DNA from: Datisca glomerata
Taxonomy: Eukaryota > Streptophyta > Magnoliopsida > Cucurbitales > Datiscaceae
DNA: 64,000 bases
Reading direction: 5' to 3'
Assembly: GCA_003255025.1 (NCBI GenBank)
Contig: QANY01009128.1
Location: 1,054,547 to 1,118,546, forward strand
Positions 24,990 to 35,662 of the stretch are shown here, piece by piece. The notes beneath the pieces are model-generated. The model worked only from the letters and a program-made list of their open reading frames with translations, was not told the DNA's origin and made no database searches. The translations under genes and the position numbers were made by a program. Positions within the stretch are counted from its first letter, which is position 1, and the number at the start of each line of letters is the position of its first letter.

Positions 24990-25960
24990 TTGAGAATTTG
25001 TGGTTATGCCTTTAAGTCTTAAATTTTTTGTTTTTCAATTTTCAATTCTTGTTGAATCCTAGGAGTACTAGACTGGCTATACTCCCCAATTTGAGGATCG
25101 AAACTAGAAGATTGGAAATTAATTTTAACAGTACCATCCATGTACTGTTGGATGTAATCGACATCTTCAATTGGGTGTTGAATTGGAGTGGGTTGGATTT
25201 CATTGGTTAAAAGCCAATTTGTTGGCAAAGTAATATCAGACCATCTAATTGTTTTAAGGACTTTAATATTGGCATTACTTCGACTGAATTGAATCAATAG
25301 GGTTTAATTTTTGGGACTCCTATTGATGGCTTAGAAATTCATATTGGTCTTGATGACTCCATAATGTATAAAAAAAATTAAAGCTAGGGGTTGGGCACCT
25401 TCAAGGATTTGGTAACCACTAGTTTTAATATTTAAAATTAATGATTTTAGAATATGATGGTCTGTTAAACTAACAAACAAATCTAGAAAATAATCGAAAT
25501 GGATTGAACCATTACAAAGAAAGGATTCAATTAATCCTAAAATACTATCATTAAAATTTATAAATCTTGCATCATGCAAGACTAACAAGACAAAAGTATT
25601 TATGTCTCTCCTTGTGAGTGCTTTAACTCCAATCTAGACTAAACCGGAGTGAAGGAAATTATATCCTTCTTCAATGCGATGTTTAATTGCATTGTGGAAA
25701 AATAATTGACAAGTTTCTTGCTATTTTTCAAGAGCATATATTTTTTCAATTGTTTTTACATGATGATGAGGCTTGAAGGAAGTAACATATCATGTTGATT
25801 TATAAATTTATTTATTATAAATTTTAGACATATCACATACCCTATGATCTACTTGATCATCTGCTAGGTATTCGAAATGTTCTCTGTTTATTATGTCAGG
25901 TATTGTATTAATTGTAGACATATTACTAAAAGAAGAATTACTTCTAAATAATCTACTCAT
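24990..25960 (-). pseudogene. Pararetroviral movement protein (30K superfamily), decayed
   Basis: Starts at the ATG at 25960. The minus strand contains 'GVKALTRRDINTFVLL' followed by 'LHDARF' and 'DSILGLIESFLC', typical of caulimovirid cell-to-cell movement proteins, and ends in a Gln/Ser-rich tail near 25019. At least four stops or frame changes are visible, including TAA near 25800 and TAG codons near 25725 and 25645. A second copy of a small part lies at 29447-29632. Confidence 0.75.
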
Positions 25961-26238
25961 AGCTCAAAATAACTAAATTATTCTTATGATTAAAAATTTC
26001 ATATTGTATTTTCATTATTAAACCTGCTATGACTTCTACAATCTCCTACGATGTCGACTCTTCACCTCTTTGCCCCTACAACCACCATACCCTCAGGATT
26101 TACGTATCTAAAAGATCTTATTGAGGTGCTTAAAGTAAACCAAATAGAAACTGATACGTCAGTCTCTGATAAATCAGATTCACATAGTAGATAATCAAAG
26201 ATTACAGAGAAATAATCAAACTTAAAAATAACCAGCCA
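25961..26238 (-). other. Probable pararetroviral leader, cut by a CACTA end
   Basis: Upstream of the movement-protein ATG lie about 280 bp without coding, ending where the CACTA terminus begins. Genomic caulimovirid copies normally have a tRNA-Met primer site upstream. Only a weak 'tatcagaga'-like match is seen near 26170, too poor to call. Confidence 0.35.
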
Positions 26239-26990
26239 CACTACAACATAAAAAAGCTACGATAGCGGCCAAAAAATGCTATCATAGGGTTTTAATAACG
26301 TTTCTGAAAACGCTATGTATACCGACGTTATTAAAAGTCTGCTACCTATGATAACATTTTTATACGCTATAAAAAAGCCTACGATGACATTTTTTAAACG
26401 CTATAAAAAGCCTTTCATATCATTTTATAAATGCTATAGTAGGTCTTTTATAGCGTTTTATAAATGTTATCGTAGCATAGCGTTTTATAAATGTTATCAT
26501 AGGTCTTTCATAGCATTTTTCATTACTTATTGTTTTGTTAATGTTATTAAATACTTTTATAATTTTTTTATTACTTACACTTACAATTGTACAAATATAA
26601 AAAAAAATTCAGAAAATATCACGAAATAACAAAATCACATATCATTTTATTTAATTAGTCAAAATTGTTGCATATTAATTGTCTACTAGAAATCACATCT
26701 CAAAATGATAATTACATCTTGATTTTGACATAGAGCAACCAAAAGTAATTTATCCAAAAAAAATTAAATCTAGTATAAATTTACATCTAGGTACTGAAGG
26801 TGGAGGTACCTTAGGAGGTCCACTCGATGGGTTTCCTTGGTCAGGAGGTGGTGGCGTAGGTAAACTGCCTTGGTGATGCTTCAGGATAATATCAAAGTGT
26901 TGAATCAAAGCATGGATGATCTATTCAGATGAATGAGCAAGCCTCATATTCCAAATAGTACAATCTAAATGATCAATAGCTAAGAAATGA
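26239..26990 (-). mobile_element. CACTA (En/Spm) element terminus with remnant ORF
   Basis: The end reads CACTACAACATAAAAAAG, the CACTA form, followed by about 280 bp of subterminal repeats in both orientations ('gctatcataggtctttcatagc', 'cgttttataaatg'). On the minus strand, about 26965-26780 reads as a Pro-rich tail ('PTPPPPDQGNP') after an amphipathic stretch, like the C-terminus of plant En/Spm ORFs. No second CACTA end was found, so the right boundary is unknown; it may reach past 28.8 kb. Confidence 0.6.
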
Positions 26991-27585
26991 CTTATTAGAT
27001 AAGGAAGTTAAGAATTAGTGACAGATTTACAACAATCCATAATATAGTATAGTCGTTGGTGGAGAGCAACCAATATCACAACAATTTAACAATATAACTT
27101 CGTTAAACTGCACAATATAACTTCGTTGTGACTCAGAGGATTTTCCATTATTCTTTTCAAAACTCTCTATCCAAATAAAAAAACATGAAGACTAGCTTAA
27201 ATGATTAAAAAGAGCGAATACAAAGTTGAGACAGATGAAGAATCGACCACTGGTCGCTATTGTTTGCAGAAATTTTTCAAAAAGAGGATCAATCTATTCT
27301 AAATAAAGAGAAATAAATTGAGTAAAATCCAGAAATGAGAAGAAAATAGAATGATAGAGTCATAAAATTTGCTATATTAACCAACAAATAGAATAAGATA
27401 AATAGAAGGAATATTCCAAGTATTTTTAGCTAGGCAACTAGGGATTGATGGACGTGTTTCCTTCCTTTGATTAGTTGATTCCTTCCTTTTACCACGGCAT
27501 TGACGGACGTTTTTCTTAAGTTTTATCACCATAAAATGTTGTGAAAATGAATGAGAATAGAATGAACATGGAGAAAGGAGTGTAG
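26991..27585. other. No gene recognised
   Basis: AT-rich DNA between the CACTA remnant and the COQ6 fragment. Part of it (27376-27590) would be intron downstream of the COQ6 exon, because a GTACTC donor follows that exon on the minus strand. Confidence 0.4.
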
Positions 27586-27589
27586 GGAG

Positions 27590-27890
27590 TACCTCCCCAA
27601 TATTGCTTCCAAGTACTACACCCTCCGCGATAACTTTTGATAAAGCAAATGCATCTCCAACGCCCATATTGACTACTTGACCAGCCAAAGGATGAACTGT
27701 GTATGCTGTAAAATCTTAAGGAGTTGGCCTCAAGACAACAAAAAAATGCTCATTCTTGGAAATGTTAATTACCACCAACTTTGCGTACATACTGCTCCCA
27801 TCATTGAACTCCAACTTTGCTAAATTTGCAGGCTCATTTAATGCTGACCCAGAAAAAGTTTTGTCATTTTTCATCTTTTTAAAGTACTAG
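27590..27890 (-). pseudogene. COQ6-like FAD monooxygenase fragment
   Basis: Two pieces of a mitochondrial ubiquinone-biosynthesis monooxygenase are seen on the minus strand. About 27870-27775 reads 'LEFNDGSSMYAKLVV', and 27712-27592 reads 'TVHPLAGQ' through 'GDAFALSKVIAEGVVLGS', the FAD-binding end motif, closing at a normal GT donor. In COQ6 these parts lie more than 100 residues apart; here about 60 bp separate them, so the middle is deleted. A stop lies between them near 27718. The invariant Gly after 'LAGQ' is Val and 'GFGD' is 'GVGD'. It is a fragment, not a gene. Confidence 0.75.
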
Positions 27891-28498
27891 AACTTGCGCC
27901 AGTAGGTAATCAAATTTACATCAGGCAGCATAATACATCACTTAATGTACATTGTATTAACACATTACCAAGGGATGTTATTGTAAAATGATATGAATAT
28001 GTTTTTTGTGTGCATGTTTCCAAGTACCAATATTTGCCATTACGGACATAGTTATTTGAACTCATAAACTGAGTAAACTATAGTTTCCATTTCCATGTTC
28101 ATAATCCCATGATAAATAAGCAAGGCACTGGAATTATAATGTTGAAGACCAGCTAGTTGAAGCAGTAGGAGTACCTTATTCTATCCATGCATAAAATACA
28201 AGTTTGTGAAGTGATACCCCCTTAACAACATTATAGAGATGACGCCAATTGATGTACAATAAGTACCAGCATGGTACTAGCAGAGCGGAAAAAAGTACTA
28301 ACATTTGGTTACACTAGAACATGATAACTCTAAAAGCAATTTAATTTCTTTCTAAAATTTCAGAAAGCTTTAGCATATTACATTCATGAATCCTCCTCAA
28401 AGAATTAATTGATAAATTTAGTAGGCATAGGACAAAGGAAGTATGGTAATACATCAATTTGATACCTTTGAAAAGAGATATAGTCGCAGGGGTTTACC

Positions 28499-28800
28499 TA
28501 AAATAATATGCTCCAATACCTTCTCTTCCAACCACAACCTGCTATTCAATCCACTTCTTGTCCTAAACAAAAACACAGTACACCCATAATTATCATTAAA
28601 CAACCGATCATGAACATCTCACATCATATCCACCAACACCCAACCACAAATATTGTTTGGTTCCCACGAAAATTCCACTTCAACCCATCCACCTCAAACA
28701 TTTTCTTCTTGCAAGTAAAATCCAGCAAAATTGATCTCTTCATCATCAATCCCTCATCTTCTCCCCACGCTTTATCATAATTTCATGACCCATTCCCCTA
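28499..28800 (-). pseudogene. DUF868-family protein fragment
   Basis: On the minus strand the sequence gives 'VDGLKWNFRGNQTIFV', then in another frame 'VLVDMM', a stop, 'DVHDRLF', and 'FLFRTRSGLNSRLWLEEK'. This order is that of the plant DUF868 family, which has no established function. One frameshift (near 28640) and a TGA in place of the conserved Trp break the frame. An earlier stop lies near 28787. Identification is from recalled family features. Confidence 0.75.
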
Positions 28801-29446
28801 CCTGAAAACTCTGCCATCGTACAATAAACAGAATTATTACCATAAAATTGCTCAACCCTTGAAATTAACAACAGTTTAGGAAATAAATCATATGTCTTAA
28901 TGGAATTAATCTGTATATTACAGAATGATACAACATTATAAGCTGTTAGATTCTTAGGCAAGCAAAAAGAACTAAAAATATGCATATTACAGTTTAAACT
29001 AAACAAAGTAGAAACATGTTTATTGGGGCTATTACAGCAGTTTTTTTTACAGATTCTAGTATTACTATTAGGATTTTTTTAACACAGTAGGCAAACAAGT
29101 TTGGTTTTTCAGCTTCAGGAATAGTCAGCAAGATCTCAATTTGTGTGTGCGTGTGTGATGAACAAACAGATGCAGATAAAATCATGCATCAAAGATCAAA
29201 ATCAGTAAAGCACCTTAAATCAATGCTACAAGAAATTAGCAGAGAAAGATTTATCTTAATCACAACAACCAACCACGTTTGGTTGTGAAGAATAATAATG
29301 ATGCAGATATTGAAGTATTAAACAGTAGTCACCCTATCACGTTTGGCTTTGATACTAAAAGATGAAATTTCGTATAATTTATGAATTTAAAGATTGGGTA
29401 TTATTCAAGTAAGCGCCCGATTCAGAGAGTGAGAAAAAAGAAGAGA
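28801..29446. other. No gene recognised
   Basis: AT-rich DNA upstream of the DUF868 fragment on its strand. I see no further DUF868 homology. Short ORFs here look random. Confidence 0.4.
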
Positions 29447-29632
29447 TTACGAAAAAATATATGTTTTTGAGAAAGAGCATGAAACTTGTCAATTATTTTC
29501 TCCTAATGCAATAAAACATTACATTGAAGAAGGATATAATTTCCTTCACTGTGATTTAATCCAAATTGTAGTTAAACCACTCACAAGGAAATACCTAAAT
29601 AACTCTGTTTTGTCAGTCTTGCGCGATGCGAT
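29447..29632 (+). pseudogene. Second pararetroviral movement-protein fragment
   Basis: About 185 bp matches the reverse complement of about 25755-25575 at roughly 80% by eye, so it lies in the opposite orientation to the main copy. It reads open for about 60 codons in the movement-protein frame, including 'EEGYNFLH', where the main copy has stops. The fragment ends abruptly at a (TA)n run (29630-29648). Confidence 0.75.
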
Positions 29633-29648
29633 ATATATATATATATAT

Positions 29649-32225
29649 TTATACTTCCTGTAAATTGGTATAATTTTTTAAGTTAGTTCATGGTATCATA
29701 ATTTTTTTTGAAAACTGATAGGTAACAGCGTAATGCCATGTTTATTAATGAATTTTTTAAGTTGAATGTAAATGGTCTTATATTATACGTAATATTTATG
29801 CATGAAAAAAATAAAATTTTAAATTATGATGTGAGTAAATGATCTTATACTACATATATTTCCGTATAATAACTATGAGAAGCAAGACATGATAATGCAT
29901 AACAATAGTGGAGAATAATAATAAAATCAGGTTAGAATGAGAATAAAGACAACTGTCTTCGTCAGAATCTCAATATTAACATATGCACAATAAGGATATA
30001 ATATTTTAAAATTTATTTTGTGTTTAAAGCCAAAAAAAATGTTCCAACTTTGTCGTCGAAAAAGGTGTCTTGGCAGAGGAAAATGCTTTGATATGAGGAA
30101 TAGAATCTTTGGTTACTTGAGCCTTTTGATTCTTCTTCTACTTACTTGGGACTGATTGGGACTGTTTGGTCAATGGGAAAATTTTACATCCATTTGAAGT
30201 GCAGTCTTGGGGAAGGCGACAACTGGTTACTAGGAAACTTCATACTTCATAGCTAGTGTTCTTGGTTCACATATTGATAACGATATTGTCTATTGACTAA
30301 TCATTTCTAGAGATTTTTTCACTCAAATGGATATGGATGGTAAAAATTAAGTTGTTAAGAAGGAAAAATAGTAATATATATATATATATATNATATATAT
30401 CCACTTTTTATAAGTTTTTGGCAATTTCGTGATGAATGATGGGTAGATGTCACAATAACAATGACAAGATTTTCTGGCAAACAAGTCAGAACATGTGGAT
30501 TGAATACTGCTGCAGATTTTAAGAGCTGATTTCCCCTTTTCCTTCAATATGACAAAATTGTATCTATCGCACTTTCTCTAGTTGGATTTATATAGCCGTC
30601 AATTTCATTTCATTTCGACTTACAGTGAAAATATTCTGATTTCAGCATAAGATACGAATTTTTCATAATAATTTCAGTCAAATATGAATAAAAATTAACA
30701 ATTTGGGCTGGTGCAATGAGGTTAGCGGTAGCGCGCCATTGTCCTCTGTGTCATGCTTTTCAAAACTCATGTGGTGCAATATCTGTGTTTTACTATTTGT
30801 TTCTTTAAAAACAATCCTTTTCACTATTCTTTTAGAGAGAGAAATAAATTTTTAGTAACTAAAATTAATTATATGATTCTTCTAACGAGAATTATGTGTT
30901 GATATTGACTGATGTTCACAAGAAAAACTAACTTTTTTTGTTCTTTTTGGTAAATAAAAGTTAACTAAAAATTATTATATAATTTTTTAATGAGAATTAT
31001 GTTTAAATATTAACTAATATTTTTATTATATGTTAATAAAACATTATTCAAATTTCTTAATTATATTATGTATAATAGATTTTATGATATTAGTTTATAT
31101 ATTTGAATTTTTTTCAGAAACAAAATACCACAACACCGAAATATTCAGAATGTTCCATTTTTCAAGAAACTAAAATAACTACCGAAACAGATCCGATTAC
31201 TATGATTAAGGTCAATACTAATATTTTCATCAAAATAATTTGATTCATCTGGTTTATTTAGTGGGTCACACTATCATAATGGACTTTTTACTCGACATGT
31301 TACTATAAATTTTTATTGAACTTCTGACATATTTGTTGAGTTTTTTCAATATATTTTTTCAAATCATTAAAATGAAAAAACTGTAAAAATGATCAACTTT
31401 CTAACTTAAAATGTAAAAATGGCTAAAATTTTTTTTTTTCAAAAATGACCAGAATAATCTAAATAATTTCATCTGTGTAATTTTTATAAATAAAATATTT
31501 GCTTGATCATTTTTTAACATTTTTGTAAAAATAAAAAACTTACTATTTGAGCTAGTTGGAAAATTAATTTTTCTGCTAATAGTATATTTATTGACTCGCA
31601 TAGAAAACAAGCCCTCGTTTCAAAAAGTCAAATTTCTTCCTTATGATATCCATTCAGTCAACACCAATAATCCAAATTACTTTTCCACCCATTCAAAACA
31701 ATACATATTTAACATGTCAGCAATTTGTCGTATGTTTGTCAACTTCATCAACAGCAATTCAATTAGAAGCAAGTTTTCTTTATAGTTTGTAGAAAAAAGT
31801 AATTTATTTTACCCAACCCGAAAGAACATATTTTTAAAGCATAATTATTAAAACCATTGTTTTTGCGTTTTTATTTAAAAAGTTACCAATTTTAAGATCG
31901 TGGATACAGGATGATTAAACACTTATATACTATAGTAGTTACAACTTAGACAAATGTCAATTTTCTGTAAAAAAAAAAGTCAGTTTTCATTGATTTTGAT
32001 TTTCCTTATTTTCACATTTTTAGAAAAAGAAACTCACTTAAAATAAACATAAGATAATAAATTGATATTCAAAAAGTTGATTAAAATTCAAATAAGATGC
32101 TGCTACATTCCTTAATTTGCGAAAGTTTCCATTTAATCTGATATTGTGAAAAAATATTAATTGAAACTGATTGGCCAATTGATGATAGGGAAATCATTGG
32201 CCATTCACCATTGTTTCATATTTCC
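29649..32225. other. AT-rich intergenic region, no gene recognised
   Basis: No ORF of note. A (TA)n run at 30374-30400 contains an N at 30392. This region is the far upstream of the ABCC gene. Confidence 0.5.
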
Positions 32226-32231
32226 AAATTA

Positions 32232-32240
32232 CTATAAAAA
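32232..32240 (+). promoter_or_regulatory. Possible TATA box of the ABCC gene
   Basis: CTATAAAAA lies about 530 nt upstream of the ATG. If used, the 5' UTR would include the long CT repeat. Weaker TATA-like sites lie closer (about 32628 and 32648), so the choice is open. Confidence 0.3.
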
Positions 32241-32411
32241 GCTGAAGTCTCCTAAAAGTCATCTTGTACCCTCTGTTTCTGTTTTTATTTGATTTTGTCA
32301 AATAACAAAGGGGTGGCAATAACTTAAAAATCATTCCTGGTTGCATGATCAATGTCTTCTTCAGCAGATTCAGAGAAAAAACAAAACACAGAAATTGTCT
32401 GCTTGAGCTTT

Positions 32412-32416
<5 letters not shown>

Positions 32417-32478
<62 letters not shown>
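32417..32478 (+). repeat. (CT)n microsatellite upstream of the ABCC gene
   Basis: About 31 uninterrupted CT dinucleotides lie 290 nt before the ATG. Pyrimidine tracts are common in plant core promoters and 5' UTRs, so this may affect expression; that is inference. ORFs through it are repeat translations. Confidence 0.9.
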
Positions 32479-32482
<4 letters not shown>

Positions 32483-32768
32483 CTATCTCTCGTACTTCCT
32501 GGAAATACACCATCATTTTTTACTCCCTTTTCTCTCTTTCTTGGCCTCTCCGTCTTGTAAGCCTTGCGCACCACGTAATCCTATGTCCAACGAAGCCACC
32601 CTTGACTCTCTCTCTCCACCCCGGTGCTTAATATATGGACCACACTCTATAAGGCTAAAACCCACAAAACTCTCACGTTCATATATGCTCAGAGGGCCTC
32701 CCTTTACTGTACCTACGCAAAACCCATAAAAAATCCAGCATACCCATCTCAAAATATCTCTGAAAAAA

Positions 32769-35631
32769 ATGGCTTCTTTGAATTTCTTAAGTCACGGTAT
32801 GTCAACCTTCTTTTCTCAGTACGCATCCCCAATGTATTCTGGTATTGATTTTATCCTTCAACCCATTTTCCTTCATTGGTTTTCTGGTTCATTACACTTG
32901 GTGCTGTTATTTGCTTTGTTTATCTCATGGGTGTGCAACAGAACCAAAATGGGTCATGGCGAAGGCCAAGGTCTAAAGGAGAGGCTTGATAAGACTAGGT
33001 GTAAGGGTTTATACTATAAGCAGACTGTGGTTTGTTGCGTTGGTATCTCTGTTTTCAATCTTGTGTTCTGTTTATTGAACTACTTTTATTGGTATAAAGG
33101 AAGTTGGTGGTCTGAGCAAAACCTGGTTTCCTCTCTGGATTCAGTGATTAGAACACTTGCTTGGATTTCACTTTCTGTTTATCTCCTTACCCAATTTACT
33201 AGCTCTGGTGAACTAAAGTATCCATTTCCATTGAGAGTATGGTGGGGTTTCTACTTCTCTCTTTCCCTTTGTTCCCTTGTTATAGATTATGTTGTTCTTC
33301 ACCAAAAGCACCTTTCATTACCAATTCATTACCTAGTTTCCGACTTCATGTCCTTCGTTACCGGTTTGTTTTTCATATACGTTGGGTTTGGAGGGAAGAG
33401 GGAGAGTTCTCCTGCCACTCTTGAAGAGCCCCTCTTAAATGGTGATTCCTACTCTAATGCCAGTGATGGCGTTGAGTCAAAGAAGTTGAGAGGGGATGAA
33501 ACTGTGACGCCTTTCTCAAATGCTGGAATTTTCAGCATCCTTACTTTCTCTTGGATGAGTCCTCTTATTGCTACTGGCAATAAGAAGATATTAGACCTTG
33601 AGGATGTTCCTCAACTTGCTGGCAGCGACAGTGTTTCTGGGATTTATCCAGAGTTTAGAAATAAGCTCACATCAGACAGTAACGAAGCCAACAGACTCAC
33701 CACACTTGGTCTGGTTAAAGCATTAATCTATTCAGCATGGAAAGATATTATGTTGACTGCTTTTTTCGCCTGCGTCTACACATTGGCTACCTACGTTGGC
33801 CCGTCTCTGATTGACACATTTGTCCAATACCTTAATGGTAGTCGGGAATACGAAAACGAGGGCTATTTTTTGGTTTCAGCATTCTTTTTTGCAAAGCTTG
33901 TAGAATGTCTAGCTATGAGGCACTGGTTCTTTAGGTTACAGGTGGTTGGAATTAGGATCCGGGCAGTACTGGTCACGATGATCTACAATAAGGGCTTGAC
34001 CCTTTCGTGCCAGTCAAGGCAACAGCACACCAGTGGTGAAATAATCAATTTCATGACCGTTGATGCTGAGAGGGTGGGCGAGTTCAGCTGGTATATGCAT
34101 GATCCGTGGATGGTAATTCTTCAGGTTGGATTGGCACTGTTGATTTTGTATAAAAATCTTGGGCTTGCTTCAGTTGCAACTCTGGTTGCAACAATAGTTA
34201 TTATGTTAGCAAATGTTCCTTTGGGGAAACTGCAAGAGAAGTTCCAAGAAAAGATAATGGAATCGAAAGATACGAGGATGAAGGCCACATCAGAGATCTT
34301 GAGGAACATGAGGATTCTCAAGCTTCAAGGATGGGAGATGAAGTTTCTTTCGAAGATTGTAGAGTTGAGGAAGATTGAGACTGGATGGTTAAAAAAATAC
34401 TTTTATACATTGGCCATCACTACATTTATCTTCTGGGGTTCCCCCACAGCCGTATCTGTAGTGACCTTTGGCGCCTGTATGCTTATGGGGATCCCACTCG
34501 AATCAGGGAAAATCTTATCTGCACTTGCAACTTTTAGAATTCTTCAAGAGCCAATTTATAACCTTCCAGACACAATTTCGATGATCGTTCAAACAAAAGT
34601 TTCACTTGACAGAATTGTCTCATTTCTTTGTCTTGATGACTTGCAAACCGATATTGTAGAGAAGCTTCCAAGGGATAGTTCTTCGGATAAGGCAGTTGAG
34701 ATTGTTGATGGGAAATTTTCTTGGGATTTATCTTTGCCGAATCCGACACTACAAGATATTAGTTTTAAAGTGCACCATGGTATGAGGGTTGCTGTTTGTG
34801 GCACTGTCGGATCCGGTAAGTCAAGCTTGCTCTCTTGTATGCTGGGTGAAGTACCTAAGATATCGGGGACCATTAAGGTATGCGGGACGAAGGCCTACGT
34901 GGCTCAGTCACCATGGATACAGAGTGGGAAAATAGAGGACAACATTTTGTTTGGTAAAGAGATGGATAGAGAAAGGTATGAGAGGGTTCTTGAGGCATGT
35001 TCCTTGAAGAAAGACCTTGAAATTCTCTCACATGGTGATCAGACAGTAATAGGTGAGAGAGGAATAAATCTGAGTGGCGGACAGAAGCAAAGGATACAAA
35101 TTGCGCGGTCTCTGTACCAAGATGCTGATATCTACTTGTTTGATGATCCTTTTAGCGCAGTTGATGCTCATACAGGTTCTCACCTCTTTAAGGTAATGAT
35201 TTCTCTTTTTATCTTTGTCTATTTGCTTTCTAGCATTTTTTTACTGGATTTATTCAGATTTTATCAGTGATTCTGAAGTATTTGGTTTTTCCTTTGTTTG
35301 ATTGTTCTACTAGTGACAAACGGGATATTTATTGTTAACAACAATAAATGTTTGGATTATATGACTGGTTTTCGCTTATCAGTTGCTAAGTTTCTAAGAT
35401 TTTTACCTTACTGCTAGCTAGTTGATTGTGAGTTCTGAAATCTGCTAGTATAATTCTATGTATGAGGCTGAAATTAAAGAATAAGCTGGGAAAGGGGAAA
35501 CCGAACAAAAAATTGTCCATGTCCATAATATTTTGTTGCATGAGCTTTTATAGGAGCTGGTTTTTCGTTGTCTGATTTCCATTCTTTATGACTGATTCTT
35601 ATGATCCATAAATATATATACGCTGGCTGTA

Positions 35632-35662
<31 letters not shown>

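Larger units (their letters stand above)
18400..25960 (-). mobile_element. Decayed endogenous pararetrovirus (Caulimoviridae, florendovirus/petuvirus-like)
   Basis: On the minus strand the order is movement protein, coat protein with a CCHC knuckle, aspartic protease, reverse transcriptase, RNase H and a C-terminal domain. This is the caulimovirid order in one long reading path, with no integrase and no LTRs around it. The frame is broken by many stops and shifts and by an LTR-like insertion near 19.3-19.9 kb. A single path from movement protein to RNase H is known for florendoviruses and petuviruses; I infer one of these, and a tree would be needed to choose. The start is the ATG at 25960. 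The copy cannot encode a functional virus. Confidence 0.85.
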
